DNA of 64,000 bases from Hyphomicrobiales bacterium (lineage in GTDB: Bacteria; Pseudomonadota; Alphaproteobacteria; Rhizobiales; Devosiaceae): contig JAIYDI010000020.1 in the NCBI GenBank assembly GCA_027487555.1, positions 62,001 through 126,000 of the forward strand, read 5' to 3'. Numbering within the stretch: position 1 is the first letter of the stretch; each line of letters starts with the position of its first letter. The notes under the pieces are model-generated. The model was given only the letters and a program-made list of their open reading frames with translations. It was not told where the DNA came from and ran no database searches. Positions 12,276 to 23,512 of the stretch are shown here, one piece after another. The position numbers and the translations under genes were made by a program.

Positions 12276-12770
12276 TCAGGCCTTTGCGGCCTTCAGCACC
12301 ATGTTGAGGGCCTGCAGCACCGTGGCGTGCCGTACACCGTCGCGGTCCATATCCTTGAACAGCTTCTTTGTGTGGGTCGTCGCGTCCGCCGTCGCCACGG
12401 CGAAGTGCACTGTTCCAACCGGCTTCTCGCCGCTACCACCGTCCGGCCCGGCAATGCCAGTTACCGCCACGGCGATATCCGTACCGGCAGCCGCCATCGC
12501 GCCTTCGGCCATGGCGATGGCGACTTCCTCCGACACCGCGCCATGGCGGCGGAGCAGGGCGAAAGGCACTCCGATCATGCTGATCTTCGCCTCGTTGGCA
12601 TAGGTGACGAAGCCGCCATAGACCACGGCGGACGAGCCCGAGATCGAGGTCAGCGCACCGGCGATCAACCCGCCCGTACAGCTTTCGGCCGTGGCGATGG
12701 TCAGTTCGCGGGCTTTCAACGCCGCAACCACTTTAGCCGACAGGTCGACAACCTCGTTCGGCAGCCTCAT
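12276..12770 (-). CDS. pncC: CinA-family nicotinamide-nucleotide amidohydrolase (PncC)
   Basis: 164 residues equal to the C-terminal CinA domain alone: ATAESCTGGLIAGALTSI (residues about 26-43, with the catalytic Ser) and AVTGIAGPDGGSGEKPVGTV. PncC deamidates nicotinamide mononucleotide in pyridine-nucleotide recycling. The stop codon of the upstream ispDF abuts its ATG with no gap, so the two are one transcript. It converges on the RatA-like gene ten bases away. Confidence 0.9.
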   Translation of the reverse strand: MRLPNEVVDLSAKVVAALKARELTIATAESCTGGLIAGALTSISGSSAVVYGGFVTYANEAKISMIGVPFALLRRHGAVSEEVAIAMAEGAMAAAGTDIAVAVTGIAGPDGGSGEKPVGTVHFAVATADATTHTKKLFKDMDRDGVRHATVLQALNMVLKAAKA

Positions 12771-13964
12771 TCAGTCCTCCTGCGGCACTTCGATGCTGGC
12801 CGAGGCCATCGCAACGATACCCTCACTGCGGCCGGTAAACCCCAGCTTCTCGCTGGTCGTCGCCTTCACGCCCACCCGATGCGCGGCGATGCCGCAGATA
12901 TTGCCGATCGCCTGCTTCATCGCCGGTACGTGCGGGCCGATCCGCGGCGACTCGCAGACGATGGTCAGGTCGAGGTTGACGATGCGGCCGCCCCGCGCAG
13001 TCACTTTGCCGACTGCATCGGCGAGGAAGATCTCTGACGCGGCACCGCGCCATTGCGGGTCGGACGGCGGAAAATGGACGCCGATATCGCCCAGGCCAAG
13101 CGCGCCATACAGCGCGTCAGTCAGCGCGTGCAGCGCCACGTCCGCATCCGAATGGCCCTTCAGCCTGGCGGTATGGGGAATGCGTACGCCACCCAGCCAC
13201 ACGGCATCGCCGGGCTCGAAGGGGTGGACGTCGAAGCCAGTTCCGACGCGGGTTTCCATGTCCATATCTCCTCGCAGCAGACGCTCCGCCCGCGCGAAGT
13301 CTTCAGGATGCGTAATCTTCAGGTTGCGGGTTGATCCCTTGGTCAGGGCCACTGGCAGCCCGGCCCATTCGGCGATCGCCGCATCGTCGGTGAAATCGCG
13401 TGGCTCATGCACTGCTTTGTGGTGGGCTGCGAGGATCGCCGCGAACCGGAAGCCCTGCGGCGTCTGCGCTGCGAACAGCGTGTGCCGGTCCTCCGTTCCC
13501 GCGACCAGCATACCATCATGCGAGCGCTTTATCGTGTCTGTGACCGGTACGACTGGCAGGGCGCCGTGATGCGTCTCAAGCGCCGCGATGACACCGCGGA
13601 TAAGGTCTGGAGACGCAAGAGGGCGGGCCGCATCCTGAATGAGCACAAAATCTGGCGCTTCAGCAGCAAGCGCCTCGAGGCCTGCGAGTACCGAGCCCTG
13701 TCGGGTTGCCCGGCCCATGACCGGATCAAGTATGCGTGGGTCAGTATTGCCAAGGCCGAAGAAAGTTGCCGCGTGCTCTGGATGGATCACCGGCAGCACC
13801 ACATCCACCTCCGGCAGAGCCAGAAATGCCGCAATCGTGCGTGAGACGACGGGTTGCCCAGCCAGCGGCCGGTATTGCTTTGGTCGCGTGTCTCCGCTAG
13901 CACTTGCCCGCTCGCCGCGGCCTGCCGCAACGACAACGACCGCGATGCGTGGCTTCTTGCTCAC
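12771..13964 (-). CDS. ispDF: Bifunctional IspD/IspF isoprenoid enzyme
   Basis: A fusion of 2-C-methyl-D-erythritol 4-phosphate cytidylyltransferase (IspD, residues about 8-225: AAGRGERAS, RPKQY, QDAARPL) and 2-C-methyl-D-erythritol 2,4-cyclodiphosphate synthase (IspF, about 237-397: GFDVHPFEPG with the metal-binding Asp-x-His, KGHSDADVALHALTDAL, KATTSEKLGFTGRSEG). The fusion is common in alphaproteobacteria and performs two steps of the MEP pathway. Start: a GTG (VSKKPRIAV) with GGAG five bases upstream is preferred; ATG at 13988 is the alternative. Confidence 0.95.
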   Translation of the reverse strand: MSKKPRIAVVVVAAGRGERASASGDTRPKQYRPLAGQPVVSRTIAAFLALPEVDVVLPVIHPEHAATFFGLGNTDPRILDPVMGRATRQGSVLAGLEALAAEAPDFVLIQDAARPLASPDLIRGVIAALETHHGALPVVPVTDTIKRSHDGMLVAGTEDRHTLFAAQTPQGFRFAAILAAHHKAVHEPRDFTDDAAIAEWAGLPVALTKGSTRNLKITHPEDFARAERLLRGDMDMETRVGTGFDVHPFEPGDAVWLGGVRIPHTARLKGHSDADVALHALTDALYGALGLGDIGVHFPPSDPQWRGAASEIFLADAVGKVTARGGRIVNLDLTIVCESPRIGPHVPAMKQAIGNICGIAAHRVGVKATTSEKLGFTGRSEGIVAMASASIEVPQED

Positions 13965-14127
13965 GACGACTCCACAGCGTCCATACATTGCGGCCTGATC
14001 TAGCGGGCTGGTGAGCCATCTACAAGGCTCAGCACAATGAATGCGCGCTGACAGGTGTTGCACACACCTGAAAAATGACTATTCTGCAGGCACTTTCTCA
14101 AACTGAGCAAAACTGGGGCATTCGCAC

Positions 14128-15126
14128 TTGGACTTTGCCTGCGGCGTGAGCATTGACGGCCATCAATTGCCGAACCGGGCGTTTCTTGCGCCCATGGCGG
14201 GCATCACCGATGCGCCGATGCGTGCGCTCGCCGAACGTTTTGGGGCCGGCCTCGTCGTGTCCGAAATGATCGCGAGCAACGCCCTCGCCACCGGTCAGGA
14301 ATTGATGGTCCGTAAGCTGTCGCGCTCCGGGCGGTTGCCGCACATGGTGCAACTCGCGGGTTGCGAAGCCGAGTGGATGCGCGTCGGGGCGCAGATTGCC
14401 CATGAGGCGGGCGCCGATATTATCGATATCAACATGGGCTGCCCGGCGAAGCGCGTTACCAATGGCTATGCTGGCTCCGCGCTGATGCGCGTGCCCGACG
14501 AGGCACTGCGTCTCATCGATGCCGTGGTCGCCGCGACGCCGTTGCCGGTGACGGTCAAGATGCGGCTCGGCTGGGACGATGACAGCCTCAACGCTGCCGA
14601 TCTCGCCCGTCGCGCCGTCGATGCTGGCGTCAAGATGATTACGGTGCATGGCCGCACCCGGCAGCAGTTCTACAAAGGCACAGCTCGCTGGAACCTGGTG
14701 CGCTCTGTGGTGGAGGCTGTGTCCGTGCCGGTCGTGGTGAATGGCGACATCACCGATCTCGCAGCCGCGAAGGACGCTCTGCAGCAGTCCGGCGCCGCTG
14801 CAGTGATGCTCGGCCGGGGCGCGCAGGGCCAGCCTTGGCGCGTCGGCCAGATCGGCGCCGCGCTCGATGGTCGCGCCGTCGCAGCAGCACCGTCCGGCGT
14901 AGCCCTCGCCGACATCGTCGCCGAACATTACGAGGGCGTGCTCGAAGCCTATGGCAGCGCCGTAGGCGTTCGCGCCGCGCGCAAGCATCTGGACTGGTAT
15001 CTCGAAGCTGCGGCGCTGGCCGTCTCCAAGTCCGAGCGGCTCTCGCTGCTCGGCAGCGAGGACGCCGCCGCGGTCCGACGCATGATCCCCGCTTTGTTTT
15101 CTCGCACCGACAGGCTCGCCGCATGA
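14128..15126 (+). CDS. dusB: tRNA-dihydrouridine synthase B
   Basis: FMN enzyme reducing uridine to dihydrouridine in tRNA. 332 residues with [20 protein letters not shown] (FMN phosphate region), [10 protein letters not shown] with the catalytic Cys, and [14 protein letters not shown]. The first usable start is TTG at 14128; a GTG at 14146 is the alternative, and neither has a strong Shine-Dalgarno. Its last bases overlap ntrB by ATGA. The dusB-ntrB-ntrC order is the well-known nifR3-ntrB-ntrC arrangement. Confidence 0.94.
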   Translation: MDFACGVSIDGHQLPNRAFLAPMAGITDAPMRALAERFGAGLVVSEMIASNALATGQELMVRKLSRSGRLPHMVQLAGCEAEWMRVGAQIAHEAGADIIDINMGCPAKRVTNGYAGSALMRVPDEALRLIDAVVAATPLPVTVKMRLGWDDDSLNAADLARRAVDAGVKMITVHGRTRQQFYKGTARWNLVRSVVEAVSVPVVVNGDITDLAAAKDALQQSGAAAVMLGRGAQGQPWRVGQIGAALDGRAVAAAPSGVALADIVAEHYEGVLEAYGSAVGVRAARKHLDWYLEAAALAVSKSERLSLLGSEDAAAVRRMIPALFSRTDRLAA

Positions 15127-16258
15127 ACCAACTCGCTGTTTCCGAGCTGTCCACGGCGGTACTACAGGCTTTGCCGCAACCGGTTCTGGTCTGCCAGCCC
15201 GATCTTTCCATCGTCTTCGTCAACTACGCGGCGGAAGCATTCTTTGGAGCGTCGCTCAGCGTCTTGACCCGCCAGAAGATCGACGAGGTCATCGCCTTTG
15301 GCTCGCCGATTGTCGGGTTGGTGCAGTCGGTCTCTGACCGGCACGCCCCTATGACAGAGTATCGTGTCCGCGTCGGGTCGTCGCGCTTTGGCGACCACAA
15401 TGACGAGCGGATCGTGGACGTTTTCGCCACCCCCCTGTCTGATTTCGATGGCCGCATCGCGCTGCTCTTCCAGGAGCGCACCATGGCGGACAAGATCGAC
15501 CGCCAACTGGTCAGCCGTGGCGCGGCGCGCTCGGTCACCGGCCTCGCCTCCATGCTGGCGCACGAGATCAAGAACCCGCTCTCCGGCATTCGCGGCGCGG
15601 CACAGCTGCTTGAGCAGAGCGTCACACCCGACGAGTTGCCACTCGCACGCCTGATCCGCGACGAGGTCGATCGCATCGTCGACCTGATCGACCGCGTCGA
15701 AGTCTTCGGCGACGACCGACCGGTCGAGCGCGAGCCGATCAACATCCACGTCATTCTGGATCGGGTGAAGCTGCTGGCCAAGAATGGCGTCGCCAGGAAC
15801 ATCACGTTCTACGAAGACTACGACCCATCGCTGCCGCCGGTTGCAGGAAACCGCGATCAACTGATCCAGGTGTTCCTCAACCTCGTCAAGAATGCTGCCG
15901 AGGCACTGGAGCGAACGCCTAAGCCCGAGATCAAGTTCTCAACGGCTTTCCGCCCCGGCATACGCATCTCGGTACAGGGCGTCGCGGAGCGCATATCGCT
16001 TCCGCTGGAAATCATCATCGAGGACAATGGCCCGGGCGTACCGCCCGATCTGGTGCCAATCCTCTTCGACCCCTTCGTCACCACCAAGGCCAATGGTTCC
16101 GGCCTTGGACTCGCGCTCGTCGCGAAGATCATCGGGGACCATGGCGGCGTGGTCGATATGGATAGCCGACCAGGCCGCACAAAGTTCCGCATCTTGCTGC
16201 CGGTCGCGGGCCGACAGCACCGCGCCACCGCCAAATCGATCGAAGAGGCCCCTGCCAA

Positions 16259-16262
<4 letters not shown>
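15123..16262 (+). CDS. ntrB: Nitrogen regulation sensor histidine kinase NtrB (GlnL)
   Basis: 379 residues, soluble. N-terminal PAS domain (about 15-120, [17 protein letters not shown]), histidine phosphoacceptor in [14 protein letters not shown] (His147) and C-terminal HATPase ([30 protein letters not shown]). It phosphorylates NtrC under nitrogen limitation, normally under PII control. It overlaps dusB and ntrC by four bases on each side. Confidence 0.95.
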
Positions 16263-17704
<1,442 letters not shown>

Positions 17705-17770
17705 TTTCACTCTGCGGCAATCCGCTGTTGCAAAAATATCGCAATGGGGGTAGTCACTCGGCATGAGTAG

Positions 17771-17787
17771 CGCCCGTGCTGCGGGCG
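17771..17787 (+). terminator. Weak hairpin between ntrC and ntrY
   Basis: CGCCCG-TGCTG-CGGGCG forms a 6-bp GC-only stem 66 bases after the ntrC stop, but the following TTGGTGTCACATTTTAG is only weakly T-rich. It may partly separate ntrBC from ntrYX. Confidence 0.35.
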
Positions 17788-17866
17788 TTGGTGTCACATT
17801 TTAGCAACAATCGTTCGGGACCATGGTAGCGGGATCGCGCCAGCCGGTTCGGGACAGAGTGTGGGA

Positions 17867-20314
17867 ATGCACGACGCAACGCTACCGGCCAGCGACCTGA
17901 AAAAGGTGACATCCCCCCCTGCCGGCAAGCCGCGCTCGCTGAGCTTCGGCGACACCGGGCGTCAGGCAGTACGTCTGGTCGGGCTGATCATTGTACTGCT
18001 TTCGGTATTTATCTCGTCCGGTTCATTCCTTGTGATGACCGGAACCACTGATATCTCGCCGACGCCTGAGGTCTGGACAATCATCTGGATACTCAACGGC
18101 TTACTGGTATTGGCAGTGGTAGCGCTTGTCGTCACTGAGGCGCTGCTGCTTCTGCAATCGAAGATTCGCGGCGAAGCCGGCGCGACGCTGCAGATCCGCA
18201 TGGTGACGATGTTTGCCGTGGTCGCAGCCGTGCCGGCGCTGCTTGTCACAGTAGTGGCAATGATTTCGCTCAACCAGGGCCTGGACCAGTGGTTCTCGGA
18301 GCGTACCCGAACCATGGTGGAGAGTTCGCGGCTGGTTGCTCGCTCCTACATGCTTGAGCACGCGCAGGTGCTGCGCGATGACATCATCTGGGTCGCCAAC
18401 GAAATCGAGCAGGCTCGCAACACCTTCGAGACGGACCGCGAGAAGTTTCAGCGCATCTTCACCGCGCTTGCGGTCACGCGCTCGCTGCCGTTCAGTTCGC
18501 TGATCTCGGCCGACGGCGACACGCTGATGAAGGCGCAGATCAACGCCCCGGGCACTGCGCCGCGCGTCCCTGACGGCCTGACTGTCGGGGTAGGGGAGGG
18601 TGCACCGACCCTGATCGCACCCGGCAGCACCAACCTTGTCGGAGCGGTAGTGAAGCTGCGCGGCTATGCCGATATCTTCCTGTTCGTCGCACGGCAGGTC
18701 GACCCCGAGGTGCTGGAGTTCATGCGCCTCACAGACGACAATATCAGTGAGTATCGGAGCTACGAGAGCAACCGGCTTGTGCTGCAGATCACCTTCACGC
18801 TGATGTATGTCGGCCTCGCGCTCGTTATTCTGCTTGCGGCAGTGTGGATCGGCATCGCGCTCGCGAACCGCTTTGTCGACCCTATCAGGAATCTGATGAT
18901 TGCCTCATCTAGGGTATCCGACGGTGATCTCGATGTTCGCGTACCGGTTCAGGAGGGCAGGGGTGACCTGCGTGACCTGATCAACCGATTCAACACCATG
19001 ACGCAGCAGTTGAAATCGCAGCGGCTCGCCATCGTCGAGGCGAGCGAAACCAACGAGAAGCGTCGTCAGTTCACCGAGGCGGTGGTAGAAGGCGTTTCGG
19101 CAGGCATTGTCGGCCTCGACCCTTTCGGCGCCATCACGCTGGTCAACGCACGTGCATCCGAAATGATCGGGCGCGACGAAATCTCGCTTGTGGGCGAGCG
19201 GATCGACGCGGTCATTCCTGCCCTCGGTCCGGTGATCGAGCGCGCCAAAGCTGCGCGCCGCGGTAAGACCCGCGATCAGATCGAGATTGGTGCTGGTCCG
19301 GATTATCGCACCTACCAGGTCCAACTGACCCGCGAGGGCACGGTGGCGGAAAGCAAGGGCTTCGTCGTCACGCTTGACGACATTACTGATCTGCTTTCCG
19401 CGCAGCGCACTGGTGCCTGGGCTGATGTCGCGCGCCGCATCGCACACGAGATAAAAAACCCGCTGACGCCGATACAGCTTTCTGCTGAGCGCCTGCGCCG
19501 CCGGTATGCCAGCAAGCTCGCTGACGATTTTGAGATCTTCGACAAGTGCATCAATACCATCGTCCGGCAGGTTGGGGATATCGGCCGCATGGTCGATGAG
19601 TTCTCGTCCTTTGCGCGCATGCCGCAGGCGAAGCCGGAGAAGGGCAATCTCACCGAAGCGATCCGGCAGGCTGTATTCCTCGAAAGCGTGCGCCTGCCTG
19701 AAGTGACCGTGAGGATGGATATGCCCGAAGCCCCGATCACCGCATGGTTCGATGGCCGACTGATGAGCCAGGTGCTGACCAACCTCATCAAGAATGCCGT
19801 GGAAGCCATCGAGGGCGCTGGCATCGAGGCGATCCGCAATCCGGTTATCTCTGTCACGGCGGAGGAAGAGGGCGAAAGCATCCGCGTGTCTGTCTCTGAC
19901 AATGGTAAGGGTTGGCCCAAGGAGAACCGGCACCGCCTGCTCGAGCCCTATGTTACGACGCGCGAGAAGGGCACGGGCCTCGGCCTTGCGATCGTCGCGA
20001 AGATCATCGAGCAACATGGCGGCAAGGTCGACCTGATCGACGCTGAACCCGACGAGTCCGGCCGCATAGGTGCCTGCTTTACCTTCACACTGCCGAGGGG
20101 GCAGGCGGACGAGGGTGACGCAGAGGCCGAGGCGGGGGCGGTCACAACGCCTGCCGATATCGGCACGTCCATTGCCGAGCAGGCCGCTGCCGAAGCGCGC
20201 ATGGAGATGGCTGCGCATCTACCGCGGCCGACACAGACGACGACCGCGGGTGGGGCATCACCTGAGAACGAAAAACAAGAGGAGCCGCGCGTACAAGCGG
20301 TGAATATGAGCTGA
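17867..20314 (+). CDS. ntrY: Sensor histidine kinase NtrY
   Basis: About 815 residues. Four transmembrane segments (about 35-58, 73-96, 108-130 and 302-325), a periplasmic region between the third and fourth, HAMP (about 330-385), PAS (about 395-500), the phosphoacceptor in [15 protein letters not shown] (His527) and an HATPase domain ending in GTGLGLAIVAKII. NtrY senses nitrogen and, in relatives, oxygen or redox state and phosphorylates NtrX. Start is ATG 17867; GTG six bases earlier is possible. The stop overlaps the ntrX start (TGATG). Confidence 0.94.
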   Translation: MHDATLPASDLKKVTSPPAGKPRSLSFGDTGRQAVRLVGLIIVLLSVFISSGSFLVMTGTTDISPTPEVWTIIWILNGLLVLAVVALVVTEALLLLQSKIRGEAGATLQIRMVTMFAVVAAVPALLVTVVAMISLNQGLDQWFSERTRTMVESSRLVARSYMLEHAQVLRDDIIWVANEIEQARNTFETDREKFQRIFTALAVTRSLPFSSLISADGDTLMKAQINAPGTAPRVPDGLTVGVGEGAPTLIAPGSTNLVGAVVKLRGYADIFLFVARQVDPEVLEFMRLTDDNISEYRSYESNRLVLQITFTLMYVGLALVILLAAVWIGIALANRFVDPIRNLMIASSRVSDGDLDVRVPVQEGRGDLRDLINRFNTMTQQLKSQRLAIVEASETNEKRRQFTEAVVEGVSAGIVGLDPFGAITLVNARASEMIGRDEISLVGERIDAVIPALGPVIERAKAARRGKTRDQIEIGAGPDYRTYQVQLTREGTVAESKGFVVTLDDITDLLSAQRTGAWADVARRIAHEIKNPLTPIQLSAERLRRRYASKLADDFEIFDKCINTIVRQVGDIGRMVDEFSSFARMPQAKPEKGNLTEAIRQAVFLESVRLPEVTVRMDMPEAPITAWFDGRLMSQVLTNLIKNAVEAIEGAGIEAIRNPVISVTAEEEGESIRVSVSDNGKGWPKENRHRLLEPYVTTREKGTGLGLAIVAKIIEQHGGKVDLIDAEPDESGRIGACFTFTLPRGQADEGDAEAEAGAVTTPADIGTSIAEQAAAEARMEMAAHLPRPTQTTTAGGASPENEKQEEPRVQAVNMS

Positions 20315-21693
20315 TGGCCCTCGATATCCTGATCATTGATGACGAAGACGATATCCGCGACCTGATCGCAGGTATTCTCGAAGACGAAGGCTACGATACG
20401 CGTCAGGCGCATGACGCGGACTCGGGACTCAACGAAATCGCGCGACGACGCCCCAGCCTCGTCTTTCTTGATATCTGGATGCAGGGCAGCCGCCTCGACG
20501 GCTTGCAATTGCTCGACGTGTTCCAGAGCCAGCACCCGGATATGCCTGTGGTGATGATTTCCGGCCACGGCAATGTCGAGACGGCAGTCAGCGCCATTCG
20601 CCGCGGCGCCTACGACTATATCGAGAAGCCCTTCAAGGTGGATAGACTGCTGCTGATCACGCAGCGTGCCATGGAAGCGGCGCGGCTGAAGAATGAGGTT
20701 GCTGACCTCCGTGAGCGCTCCAGCAACATCGCTGAGATGATCGGGAATTCGCAGGTACTTCAGCAGGTCCGAGGGCTCATCGAGAAATCTGCCCCCACCA
20801 ATTCCCGAGTCTTCGTTTCCGGTGCATCGGGTTCGGGCAAGGGCCTTTGCGCTCGCCTCATCCATCAGCGGAGCCTCCGCGCAGAGGCGCCTTTCGTCGA
20901 AATCAACTGTTCGCTTTACTCCCCGGAGGAAGTGCACGGCGTGCTCTTCGGCAAGGAGATGCGCGAGAAGACGGGCGTGCTGCGCACCGAGGTCGGCGCC
21001 CTTGAGCGCGCTCATGGTGGCACGCTCTACCTGTCCGAGGTAGTGGCACTGCCGCCTGCGGCGCAGCAGGCGCTGCTCCGCACTTTGGTCGAGAGTAAGT
21101 TCCACCGTGTCGGCGGCAGCCAGCCAGTGCCGATAGATGTGAGGATCATCTCGTCGAGCTCCCAGAATGTCTCGCACCTGATTGAGCAGGGGCAGTTTCG
21201 ATCGGACCTTTTCCACCGGCTCGCCATCGTGCCGATCCAGTTGACGGCACTGCGGGAGCGCCGCGAGGATATCCCGCCACTTGTTGCGGCCTTCATCGAG
21301 CAGATCTGCAAGCTGCATAACTTGCGCTCGCTCACCATAGGCGACGACGCGGTTGCGGTGCTTCAGGCGCAGGAGTGGCCGGGAAATGCCCGCCAGCTGC
21401 GTAATTCCATCGAGCGGCTGTTGATCCTGGTCAAGGACCAGGCCCCCTCCGATGGCGTGATCACCGCCGCGCTGCTGCCGCCCGATATCGGCGAGGTTTT
21501 GCCCACGGTCGGGGATAGCGAATCAGCGGCGCACCTGATGAGCCTACCGCTGCGCGACGCCCGCGAAGTGTTCGAAAGGCAATACCTGTTGGCACAGATA
21601 GAGCGTTTCGGCGGCAACATTTCGAAAACTGCCGAATTCGTAGGCATGGAGCGCAGTGCTTTGCATCGCAAAATCAAGAGCCTCGGGCTCTGA
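20314..21693 (+). CDS. ntrX: Response regulator NtrX with degenerate AAA+ domain
   Basis: 459 residues: receiver (Asp53 in LVFLDIWMQG), AAA+-like domain with Walker A GASGSGKGLCAR, and a Fis-type C-terminal helix-turn-helix (GGNISKTAEFVGMERSALHRK). The sigma-54 GAFTGA loop is absent: the corresponding stretch reads FGKEMREKTGVLRTEVGALE. The Walker B aspartate is replaced (GGTLYLSEV, Ser241 where NtrC has LFLDE). Alphaproteobacterial NtrX proteins are known to lack GAFTGA and to act without sigma-54. Coupled to ntrY by TGATG. Confidence 0.94.
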   Translation: MALDILIIDDEDDIRDLIAGILEDEGYDTRQAHDADSGLNEIARRRPSLVFLDIWMQGSRLDGLQLLDVFQSQHPDMPVVMISGHGNVETAVSAIRRGAYDYIEKPFKVDRLLLITQRAMEAARLKNEVADLRERSSNIAEMIGNSQVLQQVRGLIEKSAPTNSRVFVSGASGSGKGLCARLIHQRSLRAEAPFVEINCSLYSPEEVHGVLFGKEMREKTGVLRTEVGALERAHGGTLYLSEVVALPPAAQQALLRTLVESKFHRVGGSQPVPIDVRIISSSSQNVSHLIEQGQFRSDLFHRLAIVPIQLTALRERREDIPPLVAAFIEQICKLHNLRSLTIGDDAVAVLQAQEWPGNARQLRNSIERLLILVKDQAPSDGVITAALLPPDIGEVLPTVGDSESAAHLMSLPLRDAREVFERQYLLAQIERFGGNISKTAEFVGMERSALHRKIKSLGL

Positions 21694-21861
21694 AGCCGAT
21701 AAAGTCGACGGGTATGCACGACATTTCTTGTGTGCCATACTGATTTGTGGTGGGAGACTGAAGAGCGAATGGCAAACGGGCTGTGGCGGCCCCAAGCCGA
21801 ATGAGCGCGGACAGCCTTGCAGCTGTGCCGGCTACCAGTTGACGCGAAAAGAGGCCTGCTA

Positions 21862-22110
21862 ATGCCCAGCGAGAAGACCCCCAACCTGCAGGATTCGTTC
21901 CTGAACCATGTCCGGAAGCAAAAGGTGCCTGTCACCATCTTTCTGGTGAACGGTGTGAAGCTTCAGGGCGTTATCACATGGTTCGACAATTTCTGCCTGC
22001 TGCTGCGGCGCGATGCGCAATCGCAACTTGTCTACAAGCATGCGATTTCGACCATCATGCCCGGTGCTCCGATCCAGCTCTTCGATCCGGAACACGCAGG
22101 CGACGACTGA
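21862..22110 (+). CDS. hfq: RNA chaperone Hfq
   Basis: 82 residues with Sm1 ([20 protein letters not shown]) and Sm2 ([12 protein letters not shown] with the family-typical YKHAIST). Hexameric chaperone for small-RNA/mRNA pairing. The start ATG is chosen by homology ([11 protein letters not shown]) over an in-frame upstream start. It is 168 bases after ntrX and 10 bases before hflX, the conserved hfq-hflX pair. The short C-terminus after Sm2 is typical of alphaproteobacteria. Confidence 0.97.
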   Translation: MPSEKTPNLQDSFLNHVRKQKVPVTIFLVNGVKLQGVITWFDNFCLLLRRDAQSQLVYKHAISTIMPGAPIQLFDPEHAGDD

Positions 22111-22120
22111 CCGGAGTTAC

Positions 22121-23512
22121 ATGAGCGACGAGTTTGAAGTTGAAGACGATGGCGAAGGGCAAGTCCGAAAGGACCGGTTCGTTGACCATCGCGAGGCGCC
22201 AACGCGCGTCGGTCTCGTGGTTCCCGATGTGCGCGGGCTCGGCTATACCCATGCCATTGAGGCTCGCCATGGCGAGTTTGAGGGGCTGGCTCAGGCTATC
22301 CGAGTAGATATAGTCTTTTCAGAAGTCGTGCGGGTTCGCGAGATCAAGCCGGCCACTTTCATTTCGGGTGGGCATGTCGACACAATCGCGGCACGCGTAA
22401 AGGCGGAGAAGATTGAGTTGCTGCTTGTCGATGCGGCGCTCCATCCCATTCAGCAACGCAATCTCGAAAAAGAGACGGGCGCCAAGGTGCTCGATCGGAC
22501 CGGGCTGATCCTCGAAATCTTCGGGGAGCGCGCAGCCACCCGCGAAGGCGTGCTGCAGGTGGAACTCGCCCACCTCAACTACCAAAAGAGCCGGCTCGTC
22601 CGGTCGTGGACCCATCTTGAACGGCAGCGTGGTTCTGGCGGCTTTGGTTTCATGGGTGGCCCGGGCGAAACGCAGCTCGAGAGCGACCGCCGGCAACTGC
22701 AGGAGCGGATCAAGCTGCTTGAGGAGCGGCTCGAGAAGGTTCGCCAGACGCGCTCGCTGCAGCGCGGCCGGCGCGACGCTGCGCCGTTCCAGATCGTCGC
22801 GCTCGTTGGCTATACGAATGCCGGAAAATCCAGCATTTTCAATGCCCTGACTGGCGCAAGCGTGTTCGCAAAGGACCAGCTCTTCGCGACACTCGACACC
22901 ACCGTTCGCAAGCTCCAGCTGCCTCATGGCCGCGACGTGATGCTGTCAGATACTGTGGGGTTCGTCTCAAACCTGCCCACAGAACTCATTGCCGCCTTCC
23001 GCGCCACTCTCGAGGAAGTGCTGGAGGCCGACATCATCCTGCATGTGCGCGACGTGGCAAACCCAGACCACGCCGCGCAGGCGACAGACGTGCTGAAGGT
23101 GCTCGGCGATCTCGGTGCCACCGAGAACGGCAGTACGCCGATCATCGAGGTGTGGAATAAGGTCGACCTGTTGGAGCACGATGCTGATGGCGTCGTGCAC
23201 GGCATTGATGCCATAACACCGCTTGGGCAGGTCGCTGCGCATGTTCCGGTTTCAGCGCAGACGGGGGAGGGGCTCGACAAGCTCCTCGCCACCATCGAGC
23301 GCGTCCTGTCGCAGACGAGCCGCACCTACCGCGTCAAACTTGAGCACACGGCTGGCGCAGATATGGGCTGGCTCTACGGCCACGCAGAGATCATTTCCCG
23401 CGATGAGCCCGATGAGGTCGGTCAAGTCTACGAGGTAAGGGTCGATCCGCGCCACAAGGCAGCGTTCCAGCAGCGCTTTGCTGGCCGCATCGAAGGCAGC
23501 GACGCGGCCTGA
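22121..23512 (+). CDS. hflX: GTPase HflX
   Basis: 463 residues. N-terminal HflX domain with the GFGFMGGPGETQLE loop, coiled-coil linker (RRQLQERIKLLEERLEKV), then the G domain: G1 GYTNAGKSS (about 230), G3 DTVGF, G4 NKVD. Ribosome-associated GTPase, known in other bacteria to rescue stalled ribosomes. ATG has CGGAG 6 bases upstream. Its stop abuts that of the convergent mazG with no spacing. Confidence 0.96.
   Translation: MSDEFEVEDDGEGQVRKDRFVDHREAPTRVGLVVPDVRGLGYTHAIEARHGEFEGLAQAIRVDIVFSEVVRVREIKPATFISGGHVDTIAARVKAEKIELLLVDAALHPIQQRNLEKETGAKVLDRTGLILEIFGERAATREGVLQVELAHLNYQKSRLVRSWTHLERQRGSGGFGFMGGPGETQLESDRRQLQERIKLLEERLEKVRQTRSLQRGRRDAAPFQIVALVGYTNAGKSSIFNALTGASVFAKDQLFATLDTTVRKLQLPHGRDVMLSDTVGFVSNLPTELIAAFRATLEEVLEADIILHVRDVANPDHAAQATDVLKVLGDLGATENGSTPIIEVWNKVDLLEHDADGVVHGIDAITPLGQVAAHVPVSAQTGEGLDKLLATIERVLSQTSRTYRVKLEHTAGADMGWLYGHAEIISRDEPDEVGQVYEVRVDPRHKAAFQQRFAGRIEGSDAA

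Noticed and set aside
18905-20218. Antisense frame of 437 codons over ntrY
   Set aside because: Entirely within a well-supported kinase gene, no domain, no ribosome-binding site of note.
21710-21740. Sigma-54-like promoter (TGCACG...TTCTTG) before hfq
   Set aside because: Only partly matches TGGCACG-N4-TTGCW; key bases of both elements differ, so it is not supported.
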